This document shows positions 44,824 to 54,349 of a stretch of 64,000 nt of DNA, one piece after another; the stretch's first letter is position 1; every line of letters starts with the position of its first letter. Below the pieces are notes generated by a model, which did not search any database, had not been told where the DNA came from, and saw only the letters and a program-made list of their open reading frames with translations. The DNA comes from Pedobacter sp. MC2016-14 (GTDB taxonomy: Bacteria > Bacteroidota > Bacteroidia > Sphingobacteriales > Sphingobacteriaceae): positions 354,422-418,421 of the forward strand of contig NZ_JAJMPA010000004.1 of NCBI RefSeq assembly GCF_020991475.1. Direction: 5' to 3'. A program made the position numbers and the translations under genes.

Positions 44824-46395
44824 TTATTTTACCCTGCCTGCATTAAGCTGAGGTCCAAAAGAGGTATTGCTTTGAATTTCACTTAAGGGATAAGGATATA
44901 GTTCATAATTGACGTTATCCGAATACGTTGCCTGATCTGTTAAAGTAGGCCTTACCTTTTCTCTAAATTTCAACAAATGGTTAGTTCCGTTGGACGCACT
45001 GCGTCCCCATCTGAATAAATCATCTCTTCTTCTTCCTTCCATAAAGAACTCTTTAGCCCTTTCATCAAAAATAAAGTCTCTTAAGGCCTCTTTAGTGGTA
45101 AAGTTACTTAACAACAGGTTTGGCAATCCGCTTCTGTTTCTTACCTCATCCAGCAAGCTTAGCACATTCTGACCAGGGCCATTCAATTCATTTAAAGCTT
45201 CTGCCCTCATCATCAAAACATCGGCATAACGAATAATTGGAACGTTATTGTAACCTGCATAATTATAATTATTAACGTGGGGGTATTTTAAGTTGTGGAC
45301 CACTGTTGCAGCTACAGTATCTGGTGGGGTTCCACCTCTGCCGCCGAATGCCACTGGTACACTAATCCATCTGTTGGCTGTTTCTACTTTATAAAAACCA
45401 GTCAACAGATTTCTTCTTTGATCATTTTGCGCAAACGTAGCATAAAATTGTAACCTGATTGGCCAGTTACCCCAACCTTTATTGTAATCCCATGGTACAG
45501 AGTTGATTCCAAAACTGTTAGAAGTAATACCATAAGAACCACTCTCGCTGGAAGATTTTAAGACAAAGATAAATTCATTATCAGACCTGCTACCGGTACT
45601 GTAAAGAGAAGTTATGCCCCCCTCCGCAATAGTCCTAAGGTCATATCCCCCTGCAGTTATTACCTCAGCACACTTATCTGCAGCTTTTTGCCACTCTCTT
45701 CTCCTCATGTATAATCTGGCAAGCAAAGATTTCGCTGCTGCTTGTGTAGCTCGTGCAACTTCTGTTGTTCTAGCGCCTGAAGGAAGATTTACTTCAGCAT
45801 AGGTCAGATCAGCAATAATTGCATTTTCTACATCAGCTAAAGGTGCGATCGGAGGATTTTCGTCCGCATCTGTATACTCGGCAGATGCTTTGATAATTAA
45901 TGGAACACCACCCCAAATGGCTGTAAGATCATAATACGCCAATGCCCTAAGAAACTTTACTTCTCCTAAGTTTTCTCTTTTATGCTGATCTGTATCATGA
46001 TTCCCTACATAATCTATCCGGTTAATTAATGCCTCTGCTTCATTGGTTCTGGACACCAAACGATAAATATCTGTCCACACACTGTTAATCGTTGCATTAT
46101 TTGCGTCGTAAATGAGCTGGTCCAGGTTCACTTGCTGAGCAGAAGTAGCTCTTGAAGTTACGATATCTGTTGGATACTCATATAGTTGATACAACCTGCC
46201 TGCATAGTAACCATGACCACCGTTATTTAACGCAGCGTATGCACCACGAACAGCCTGCTCGGCATGCACTGGTTTGGTTAGCACATTTTCATCATAAGAA
46301 GAAAACGTTTCATCTTTTAACCCTTTCTCGCAACTTTGAAAAACCAAACCTGCCAAAAGCGAACCTATTATTACTGACTTATATATATTTTTCAT
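44824..46395 (-). CDS. RagB/SusD-family lipoprotein of the sulfur-linked locus
   Basis: 523 residues; signal peptide MKNIYKSVIIGSLLAGLVFQ with lipobox SC|EKGL. TPR-like N-terminal half (VKFLRALAYYDLTAIWGGVP) and the C-terminal SusD signature (EVRNRSGLPNLL, FIFDERAKEFFMEGRRRDDL). Encoded 20 bp after the SusC gene. It should bind the imported substrate at the surface. It differs clearly from the other SusD in this window, so the two loci take up different compounds. Confidence 0.88.
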   Translation of the reverse strand: MKNIYKSVIIGSLLAGLVFQSCEKGLKDETFSSYDENVLTKPVHAEQAVRGAYAALNNGGHGYYAGRLYQLYEYPTDIVTSRATSAQQVNLDQLIYDANNATINSVWTDIYRLVSRTNEAEALINRIDYVGNHDTDQHKRENLGEVKFLRALAYYDLTAIWGGVPLIIKASAEYTDADENPPIAPLADVENAIIADLTYAEVNLPSGARTTEVARATQAAAKSLLARLYMRRREWQKAADKCAEVITAGGYDLRTIAEGGITSLYSTGSRSDNEFIFVLKSSSESGSYGITSNSFGINSVPWDYNKGWGNWPIRLQFYATFAQNDQRRNLLTGFYKVETANRWISVPVAFGGRGGTPPDTVAATVVHNLKYPHVNNYNYAGYNNVPIIRYADVLMMRAEALNELNGPGQNVLSLLDEVRNRSGLPNLLLSNFTTKEALRDFIFDERAKEFFMEGRRRDDLFRWGRSASNGTNHLLKFREKVRPTLTDQATYSDNVNYELYPYPLSEIQSNTSFGPQLNAGRVK

Positions 46396-46415
46396 AACTC
46401 TATTCCTTAAATTTA

Positions 46416-49400
46416 TTAAAAAGTTATTTTGGTTCCTAATGTGTACATTCTGCTTACCGGATATGAATTAAAATCTATGCCCCGCGCAACATTTCTATTT
46501 TGTGCCGTATTAGTGGCCAGGTTTCCAACTTCGGGATCTAAACCAGAATAATTAGATATTGTAAACAGATTCTGAGCATTAACAAAGACGTTAAGATTAA
46601 AGATACCGATTTTTTTTAGTGCGTTAAACGGCAAATTGTAGCTCAAGGTAACATTCCTCAACCGTACAAAATCTGAACTTTCTACAAACCTGGAATTTAC
46701 AAAACTGCCATGTGTAATCCCATAAAAACCTCTCCTGGGAATTGTTCCTGATGTATTTTGCGTACTCCATGTATCAGTGATCACCTCATTAAACACGTTA
46801 CCCTGGGTAAGTGGGTTTAACATATCTACTTTTTGGGCATTAAATAACTTCCCTCCACTTTGGCCTTGAATAACAATATCCAGATTAAAATTCTTGTACG
46901 TGATATTATTTGTAAAACCGTAGGTTAATTTTGGAATACCTGTACCTAAAACTTGTCTGTCATCTGCGTTTAGAATGCCATCTCCGTTAAGATCTACGAA
47001 TTTAGGATCTCCAGGAGCTGCGTTTCGATGTGTACTGGTTAACACAGGATCGCCTACCTGAATGATACCGTCGTAAACATATCCATAAATAGCGCCCAGA
47101 GGTTCTCCCTTTCTGATAATAAACGGACTTGCAAAACCGGCAGCCCCATCTGGACTAAAATTTCCTACAAAAATATCAGCATTGGTTCCTCCCATTTCTA
47201 ATACTTCACTTTTGTTTGACGCAAAAGTAATCGTGCTATTCCATTTAAAATCACCCTTTACGATATTCTGGGTCTGTAAAGAAAGTTCAAACCCTCTGTT
47301 CTGTACTTTCCCACTGTTGCCAAATCTTGTCGTAAAACCAAGAGATGTAGGGATAGTTCTGTCTAATAAAAGGTCGTTGGTTTGCTTGTTATAATAGTCT
47401 GCTTCTATAATGATACGATTGGTGAAGAAACCTAATTCCAAACCTATGTCCAGGGCAGCTGTTTCTTCCCATTTCAAATTGGCATTTGAAAGCCTGGTAA
47501 CACCTGTTCCAACTACACTGGTTAACCCATCAAAAGTATACCTGAACGCATTATTACTCGAAAAAGTAGCTAAAGAAATACCCGATTGTATACGGTCATT
47601 TCCTGTTATACCATAACTAAGTCTTGCCTTACCAGTAGAGAAAATGCCTAAATCCTGAATAAAATCTTCCTGATTAAAACGCCATGCAAAAGCTGCAGAA
47701 GGGAAATAACCTAATTTATTGTTTGCTCCAAAAACAGAGGAACCATCAATCCTATAGGTACCACTAAAAATGTATTTATCGTTAAAATCGTAGTCTACTC
47801 TACCAAACCAACCTTTTCTGATAATTCTGTTTTTTCCGGAATAGGCGCCAAAATCCTGCGCAGTGGCTAAATTGTTATAACCCAAATCATCACTACTAAA
47901 ATTTGTAGCGGTTATACCTTCTTCAGAATAGCTGGTAAATTGATGATTATAGCCCAATAATACTGTAGCATTGTGTTTCTTACTTTTTATGCTGTAGGTA
48001 GCAGTAGGGTTAAAAATAAGATCGTGCTCTGCTATTTGAGTTACCGTTGCAATACCTTTACTGGCAGAGGCAAGAGGCACTGTAGAAGGAGCGAAATAAG
48101 AATTTTTAGTATTGTTGATATCGGCACCAAAATCTGATTGCAGTTTCAGATTTTTTATGGGTTCATATTGTAGAGAGAAATAACCATTGGTACGGTAATT
48201 TAGGTTCTCTCTATCCGTAGCCTGTACAAAATGTAAAGGATTTTGCGCATCAAGACTTGGCGCAACTCCAGAATCGTAAGTAGAGGCAGGATTCGCTTTT
48301 ATCACCTGTTTAAGAAAACCATTAATAGAAGATGGTGCCAGGGGAAGATCATTTTGAACACCATAGTTACCAAACACCCTGGCCGTCATTTTAAACTTAT
48401 CATTTATTCTATGATCGGCGTTAACCCTGGCTCCTATTCTCCTAAAATTAGAATGTACAATCACCCCTTCCTGATTCAAATAATCAAAACTAGAATAAAC
48501 TGAGGTTTTATCCGATCCTCCAATAAAATTGATGGAATGATTTTCTACCTGTGCCAGTCTAAAAACCTCATCCTGCCAATCTGTCCCCAATAATCCTCTT
48601 TGCAAAGAGTCTAAACGTCCGGTTCCATAAGGAGGCTGGTTTCCATCCAACGCAGCAATTCTGTTTAGCCTTAAGGCATGATCGTAAGGCCCTACCAAAT
48701 CATAACGATCTATTACATTTTGAAGACCGAAAGAGCTGTTTACATTTAATTTACTCGCTTTATTAGCGCCACTTTTGGTGGTGATCATAATTACCCCATT
48801 TGCGCCCCTGGCTCCATAAATAGAGGTAGAAGCTGCATCTTTTAAGATGGTCATGGAGGCAATATCATCTGGATTAAGTGTAAAACCAACACCCGAGTTA
48901 GTTGGGAAACCATCTATTACATACAAAGGTTCACTATCTGCATTTAAAGAGTTTGTTCCCCGAACACGTATAGATAAAGCAGCACCTGGCGTACCATTAT
49001 TTTGACTTACCTGAACACCGGCAGCCCTACCTTGCAAAAGGTTAGCTACAGAAAGTGAAGATTTATTTAGATCTTCTGCGTTTAAAGTAACGGCCGAACC
49101 TGTAAAAGTGCTCTTATTTTTGCTTCCATACCCTACAACCAGTACCTCATTTAAAGCCTTCACATCTACAGCAAGACTTACACTATAACTAGTCCTGCTG
49201 TCTATTTTAACTTCCTGATTCAGATAGCCAATCATTCTAAACTCCAATACCGCACCCGCTGGAACTGTAATTTTGAAGGCACCGTTAGCATCAGTAGAGG
49301 TACTGTTTTTTGTACCCTTCTGGGTAACATATACGCCTGGCAACGTACTTTTATCGTCAGCAGCTGTTACAACTCCGCTTATTTGCTGTTGCGCATGCGC

Positions 49401-49508
49401 GGCAAATAAGCCAAAAGAATTGTTCAGAATAAAAAATCCCAGCAGCAGCATCAAATATCGTTTACCAGTTTGCTGGTAAATAGCTGTTTTGTAAAAATTC
49501 ATCATCAT
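46416..49508 (-). CDS. SusC/RagA-type TonB-dependent transporter of the sulfur-linked locus
   Basis: 1030 residues: long N-terminus with signal core near 19-40 (LMLLLGFFILNNSFGLFAAH), carboxypeptidase-D-like domain (about 44-115), plug with the SusC hallmark LLQGRAAGVQVSQNNGTPG and SIYGARGANGVIMITTKSG, and a barrel. It has no STN domain, so FecR/sigma control is not expected. Instead a hybrid two-component regulator gene lies divergently 484 bp away. It is the first gene of the run SusC-SusD-ASST-CHR-sulfotransferase-GH16-cysQ. Confidence 0.9.
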   Translation of the reverse strand: MMMNFYKTAIYQQTGKRYLMLLLGFFILNNSFGLFAAHAQQQISGVVTAADDKSTLPGVYVTQKGTKNSTSTDANGAFKITVPAGAVLEFRMIGYLNQEVKIDSRTSYSVSLAVDVKALNEVLVVGYGSKNKSTFTGSAVTLNAEDLNKSSLSVANLLQGRAAGVQVSQNNGTPGAALSIRVRGTNSLNADSEPLYVIDGFPTNSGVGFTLNPDDIASMTILKDAASTSIYGARGANGVIMITTKSGANKASKLNVNSSFGLQNVIDRYDLVGPYDHALRLNRIAALDGNQPPYGTGRLDSLQRGLLGTDWQDEVFRLAQVENHSINFIGGSDKTSVYSSFDYLNQEGVIVHSNFRRIGARVNADHRINDKFKMTARVFGNYGVQNDLPLAPSSINGFLKQVIKANPASTYDSGVAPSLDAQNPLHFVQATDRENLNYRTNGYFSLQYEPIKNLKLQSDFGADINNTKNSYFAPSTVPLASASKGIATVTQIAEHDLIFNPTATYSIKSKKHNATVLLGYNHQFTSYSEEGITATNFSSDDLGYNNLATAQDFGAYSGKNRIIRKGWFGRVDYDFNDKYIFSGTYRIDGSSVFGANNKLGYFPSAAFAWRFNQEDFIQDLGIFSTGKARLSYGITGNDRIQSGISLATFSSNNAFRYTFDGLTSVVGTGVTRLSNANLKWEETAALDIGLELGFFTNRIIIEADYYNKQTNDLLLDRTIPTSLGFTTRFGNSGKVQNRGFELSLQTQNIVKGDFKWNSTITFASNKSEVLEMGGTNADIFVGNFSPDGAAGFASPFIIRKGEPLGAIYGYVYDGIIQVGDPVLTSTHRNAAPGDPKFVDLNGDGILNADDRQVLGTGIPKLTYGFTNNITYKNFNLDIVIQGQSGGKLFNAQKVDMLNPLTQGNVFNEVITDTWSTQNTSGTIPRRGFYGITHGSFVNSRFVESSDFVRLRNVTLSYNLPFNALKKIGIFNLNVFVNAQNLFTISNYSGLDPEVGNLATNTAQNRNVARGIDFNSYPVSRMYTLGTKITF

Positions 49509-49992
49509 GGTTAGGTTTTATTAATTTAATTATTTGTGGTTCTCAGATACTTTCAGTTGGTTTTTTGCCCTTATTTTATAAACTTCGGGAAGCAAATTTT
49601 TGTTTGGTAACAATTACACCTCCACCGTTATGAAAACATTGTCAGGGACCACCCCCCCGAGGATCCCCAACTTTATGTTTTCTGCCCATTTCCAGTTTGC
49701 AACATTCCATAGGCGAGTATTTAATTTTTTCCCTGTAAAATCACCAAAATACACATGTGCGAAAGAACTGGCACTTCTAAAAATGTTTGCTAAAGACATA
49801 CATACTATAAAAGGTGTTATCTTCATGATGAATGTGGTTTTGTTGATGATGTAAAACTAAGGGTTAAGTAAGTTTGAAACTTTCCAATAGTCCTGTTTTA
49901 TGGGAAATCCATCCAAACAAGAAATACCAGACTATATTTTTTGAACTGCAAGCCAATTATCCCTATATTCATCCGGCAGATAGCCCCTTATT
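49509..49992. promoter_or_regulatory. Divergent intergenic region between SusC and HTCS genes
   Basis: 484 bp that must hold the promoters of both the SusC operon and the HTCS gene. I could not find a good TAnnTTTG/-33 pair on either strand. A run of seven C (49652-49658) sits in a GC-rich patch. Two overlapping short frames (49600-49854 plus and 49614-49826 minus) exist, but neither looks like a protein family. Confidence 0.5.
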
Positions 49993-52900
49993 ATGTTTAA
50001 AAAGCTTTATTACATCTTTTTCTTCCTTTATTTTGCCTATAATCCGGATCTATTTGCGCAGGTTAGCAATTTAAGGTTTGAATCTATTGGTACTAAAGAC
50101 GGATTATCTCAAAGTAACGTGCACCATATATTACAAGACAATACAGGCTTCCTTTGGTTTGGTACAAAGGATGGCTTAAATAAATATGACGGATACAATT
50201 TTACGGTTTACAAAAAGAGCTTTCAGGATAAAAGCAGCATAGGATCTAACGATATTCAAACCATAACAGAAGATAAAAAAGGCTTTTTATGGATTGGCAC
50301 GGGTGAAGAAACCTTAATCAGGTTTAACCTGAACAAAGAGAAATTTGTAAATAATGTGCTCCATACTATAAAAGGGATACAATGCATATTTCACGATAAA
50401 ACAGGATTGGTGTGGATTGGGACTAGGGATGAGGGGCTTTTTAGTTATAGGGAGGATACAGGCAAACTTACCTGCTATAAGCACAATCCAAAAAATCCGG
50501 AAACGTTGAGCAGCAATAATGTGACTTGCATTACACAGGATACTGAAGGGAACATTTGGATTGGTACAAATGGAAAAGGTGTAAATGTATGGTATGCTGC
50601 TACAAAACGTTTTAAACGCTATTATAACAACAACAATCAGGTTGTGTTGACAGACAACCACATCAAATTTATTTTTGAGGACAAAAAAAGAAATATCTGG
50701 ATTGGCACATACGGGGGGGGCTTAAATTTGTTTAAGAAAGAGAACCAAAAATTTATTGGTATTTCAGCACTGCATAAAAACCAAACCGCCATTAGTGTAA
50801 ACCAAAATTACTTGTTGTGTATTGCAGAAGATAATACGGGCAACCTGTGGGTGGGCACAGAAAATGGTGGCTTGTTTATTTTGAACCCTCCTACCTATCA
50901 AGTGGTTACTTACCTTCATTCAGAAAACGACCGCAAAAGCATCAGCAGCAATACCATCAATTGTATTAAAAAAGATGCCTCTGGAAACATGTGGATGGGT
51001 ACCTCTAATGCCGGAATTTGCATGACCAACCCGAACGCGGTAATGTTTGAACACTACCGCCACAAAGATGGTGCAAATAGTCTGAGCAACAATATCGTAA
51101 ATTCATTTTTTGAGGACAGCAAAAACAACATTTGGATAGGTACAGATGGTGGTGGACTTAATAAGTTTAATGAAAAATCTGGCAGATTTGAAGTTTATAA
51201 ACACCAGGCAAGCAACACTGGCAGTATATGTGGCAACTATGTGCTATCTGTAGCAGAAGACGATAACCATAATATTTGGGTAGGCACCTGGGCTAACGGC
51301 ATTAGTGTAATTAGCCCCAACCAACAATACAGGCACTTTAAGCACAGCGCTAATGAGCCCGGAAGTTTAAGCAGCGATTATGCTTTTTATATATTAAAGG
51401 ACAGTAAAGGCAGGATCTGGGTAGGAACATATGGTGGTGGATTGGATCTATATTTAGAAAAGGAGCACGTTTTTAAACATTTTGTTCATGATGAAAAAAA
51501 TCCGTCCAGCATTAGCAGCAACTACATTTTAACGCTTAAGGAAGACCGGAAAGGCAATTTATGGATAGGTACTGATGGTGGAGGGTTGAACCTTTTTGAT
51601 GAAAAACAACAACGCTTTATTTCTAAGCCTTACCAGAATGCCGGGATTAGTAATGATAGAATTGGTTCTATTTATGAGGATGCGAAAGGCTTTTTGTGGC
51701 TGGCTACAAACTTTGGCTTAAATAAATTTAATCCTGTTACTTATAAAAACACAGTATTTTTTACAGAGAATGGCCTCGCCAACGATGTAATAACTTCGGT
51801 TTTAGGCGATAAAAAGGGACATATTTGGATTAGTACTAATAAAGGCTTGAGCAGAATTGGACCAGGAAACGCCATTAAGAATTTTACTGTAGAGGATGGC
51901 CTGCAGGACAATGAATTTAAATATGGCAACCTGATGAGCAGTGCCGGGAGACTGTATTTTGGTGGTAAAAATGGGTTTAACTCTTTTTTACCGGAAAGCA
52001 TGGACAGAAAGCCAGCACCTTCCAGCATCGTTTTTACCAACTTCCAGATCTTTAATAAAAATGTTCCTGTAGCCGAAAATGAAGATGCTGACTCTCCTTT
52101 AAAGGCAACCATTTCTGAAACCAAAAAAATTGTTATCCCATATTACCTTTCGGTATTTTCATTTGAGTTTGCATCCTTGAATTTTGCATCAAAGGAAAAG
52201 AAAAAATACCAGTACCAACTTAAAGGCTTTGACGACAAATGGCATGATCTGGGTAGCAAAAACAATGTAACCTTTACCAATCTTGATGCGGGAAAGTATA
52301 TACTGCAGGTTAAAGGAACCGATAGTGAAGGGCAATGGTCTGACGCGGTTTCGGAAATTGTACTTGTGATTACTCCCCCCTTCTGGAAAACCTGGTGGTT
52401 TATTCTTTTGGAACTGCTGCTGGTTATTGGTGCTGTAGTTTTATTTTTTTATTATAGATTGGCGGCAATACGAAGCAGAAACCTGCAACTGGAGAAAGAA
52501 GTGGCTTCCAGAACACATGAACTCTCTGAGACGAATTCAATTTTGCTGGAAAGTAATGAGAAAATACAGGTGCAGAACTTTTACCTGGAGGAATCTAATA
52601 AGGAGATTCAGCGTAAAACGGATAAAATCCTGGATCAGCAGCAGCATATTGTGGTTCAAAAGCAAGACCTTGAGCGTACTGTAAATGAACTGGAAGGAAG
52701 CAATAAGACGAAAGATAAATTATTTTCTATGATTGCGCATGACCTTAAAAACCCAGTAACGGCCTTGCATGGGATTTCTGAGCAATTGCACAGAAAGCTT
52801 TCGCAAATGAATCAGGAAGAGATTCAGGCCCAAACAAAGGACATCAGCAATGCTTCTAATTCTATTAATGAGCTTGTGGTAAACCTGCTGGACTGGGCAA

Positions 52901-54288
52901 GGACACAATCTCAAAACCTGTCTTACGAGCCTTTGCAGATCAATGTTCATGAACTGGTGATGAAAAACATTTTCCTGGCAGAAACCCAGTTGACCAATAA
53001 AAGCATAAGTGCACACCTGGATATTAACATTGGCCATGTGGTAACGGCAGACAAACACATGCTGGATGCTATTGTACGGAACCTAATCAACAACAGCATT
53101 AAGTTTACGAATAGAAATGGGCGCATTACCATTACTTCCAGGCAAACGGATACTGAAGTGATCTTGAAATTTGAAGACACTGGCATTGGAATGAGCGAGA
53201 AACAGGTTCGCGATATTCATCAGGACCAGGACAAATCCATTTCTTATGGCACCTCTGGCGAAACAGGAACCCGCCTTGGTTTACAGCTTGTTAAAGAATT
53301 TATACAGATTAACAAAGGATCGCTGGATATTAGCAGCGTTAAAGATGTAGGATCGATATTTACCATTACCCTTCCAAAATCTGTCGGCAGCACCAACAGC
53401 AATGTTGATTTGCCAGAACCTGGCCTTGCTTTTATGCCAGAGAAAGTCAATTTTGCACAGGAAGACGCAGCGTTATTGAAAGGTAAAAGAATCTTGATTG
53501 TGGATGACAATGAAGAAATCAGAAACTTTGTTAAGTTGCTGCTCTCTGGAACCTTTGAAATTTTTGAAGCCGGAAATGGGGAAGAGGGCTTAAAGATTGC
53601 TACAGATGCGCAACCGGATATGATTATTACGGATATGATGATGCCAGTGATGAATGGCCTTGAATTTTGTAACCGCATGAAAGGGCAATACAGCACCAGC
53701 CACATTCCCATTATTCTTATTACAAGCAACACAGGAGAGCGTGGGCAACTGGCCTCTTACGAGGCTGGCTCTGATGCTTTTTTAACCAAACCGATTAACC
53801 AAAAGATTCTTTTCCGGGTGATCCTGAACCTAATCAGGAATCAGGAGAACGTTAAAAAGAGATTTTCCGGATCAGAAGACCTGCTTCCTGAGGGAATTAG
53901 CTACAACAAACTTGACGAAGAGTTTATTGAGAAGATGAATGCATATGTTGAAGAACACCTGAATGATACAGATCTGGACTATAAAAAGATTTGTGAGCTG
54001 GCCGGCATGAGCAGAACGGTACTGTATGCTAAATTTAAAGCATTGACAGGAACGGGTGTACACGATTTTATTAAAAACATCAGGCTTAAAAAATCCATCA
54101 GGCTATTACAGGAAGGGAAATTAAACATTAGCCAAATTGCTTATGAGGTTGGCTTTGCAACCCCCTCTTATTTTACCAAGAGTTTTGTGAAAAAATACGA
54201 CATAGGTCCTAAAGATTATGTGCAAAAACTAAAAGCCAAGCTTCCTAAAGACAAACCTTTTCTTGAGGATGACAAGCTGAGCGACTAA
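49993..54288 (+). CDS. Hybrid two-component system regulator (HTCS), one-component sensor-kinase-response regulator
   Basis: 1431 residues. Signal peptide, then about 14 reg_prop propeller repeats (W-[IV]-G-T blocks, residues about 25-680), a Y_Y_Y domain (about 735-793), one membrane helix (about 797-822), a coiled coil, HisKA (SMIAHDLKNP, His near 916), HATPase (RNLINNSIKFT, DTGIGM), a receiver (ILIVDDNEE, phospho-Asp near 1213 in IITDMMMP, LTKPI) and a C-terminal AraC-type DNA-binding domain (about 1320-1420). It senses a saccharide-type ligand in the periplasm and activates a nearby SusCD locus, most likely the divergent sulfur-linked one and perhaps the GH20 gene downstream. Confidence 0.92.
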   Translation: MFKKLYYIFFFLYFAYNPDLFAQVSNLRFESIGTKDGLSQSNVHHILQDNTGFLWFGTKDGLNKYDGYNFTVYKKSFQDKSSIGSNDIQTITEDKKGFLWIGTGEETLIRFNLNKEKFVNNVLHTIKGIQCIFHDKTGLVWIGTRDEGLFSYREDTGKLTCYKHNPKNPETLSSNNVTCITQDTEGNIWIGTNGKGVNVWYAATKRFKRYYNNNNQVVLTDNHIKFIFEDKKRNIWIGTYGGGLNLFKKENQKFIGISALHKNQTAISVNQNYLLCIAEDNTGNLWVGTENGGLFILNPPTYQVVTYLHSENDRKSISSNTINCIKKDASGNMWMGTSNAGICMTNPNAVMFEHYRHKDGANSLSNNIVNSFFEDSKNNIWIGTDGGGLNKFNEKSGRFEVYKHQASNTGSICGNYVLSVAEDDNHNIWVGTWANGISVISPNQQYRHFKHSANEPGSLSSDYAFYILKDSKGRIWVGTYGGGLDLYLEKEHVFKHFVHDEKNPSSISSNYILTLKEDRKGNLWIGTDGGGLNLFDEKQQRFISKPYQNAGISNDRIGSIYEDAKGFLWLATNFGLNKFNPVTYKNTVFFTENGLANDVITSVLGDKKGHIWISTNKGLSRIGPGNAIKNFTVEDGLQDNEFKYGNLMSSAGRLYFGGKNGFNSFLPESMDRKPAPSSIVFTNFQIFNKNVPVAENEDADSPLKATISETKKIVIPYYLSVFSFEFASLNFASKEKKKYQYQLKGFDDKWHDLGSKNNVTFTNLDAGKYILQVKGTDSEGQWSDAVSEIVLVITPPFWKTWWFILLELLLVIGAVVLFFYYRLAAIRSRNLQLEKEVASRTHELSETNSILLESNEKIQVQNFYLEESNKEIQRKTDKILDQQQHIVVQKQDLERTVNELEGSNKTKDKLFSMIAHDLKNPVTALHGISEQLHRKLSQMNQEEIQAQTKDISNASNSINELVVNLLDWARTQSQNLSYEPLQINVHELVMKNIFLAETQLTNKSISAHLDINIGHVVTADKHMLDAIVRNLINNSIKFTNRNGRITITSRQTDTEVILKFEDTGIGMSEKQVRDIHQDQDKSISYGTSGETGTRLGLQLVKEFIQINKGSLDISSVKDVGSIFTITLPKSVGSTNSNVDLPEPGLAFMPEKVNFAQEDAALLKGKRILIVDDNEEIRNFVKLLLSGTFEIFEAGNGEEGLKIATDAQPDMIITDMMMPVMNGLEFCNRMKGQYSTSHIPIILITSNTGERGQLASYEAGSDAFLTKPINQKILFRVILNLIRNQENVKKRFSGSEDLLPEGISYNKLDEEFIEKMNAYVEEHLNDTDLDYKKICELAGMSRTVLYAKFKALTGTGVHDFIKNIRLKKSIRLLQEGKLNISQIAYEVGFATPSYFTKSFVKKYDIGPKDYVQKLKAKLPKDKPFLEDDKLSD

Positions 54289-54349
54289 AATTACACAGAT
54301 TACGGACTATTGGAAATGTTTGAGATGGCTAATAAAATAGCTTTGTTTT

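Noticed and set aside
39362..49508. Search for sulfatases or polysaccharide lyases in the sulfur-linked locus
   Set aside because: No ORF shows a sulfatase C/S-x-P-x-R signature or a lyase-like fold, so I did not call this a classical sulfated-glycan degradation locus.
49652..49658. Run of seven C as a possible phase-variation tract
   Set aside because: Too short to be convincing and not within a supported gene or between clear promoter boxes.
49600..49854. Overlapping short ORFs on both strands in the SusC/HTCS gap (also 49614-49826 minus)
   Set aside because: No recognisable family, no signal peptide of normal form, and the two frames lie over each other. Left as intergenic sequence.
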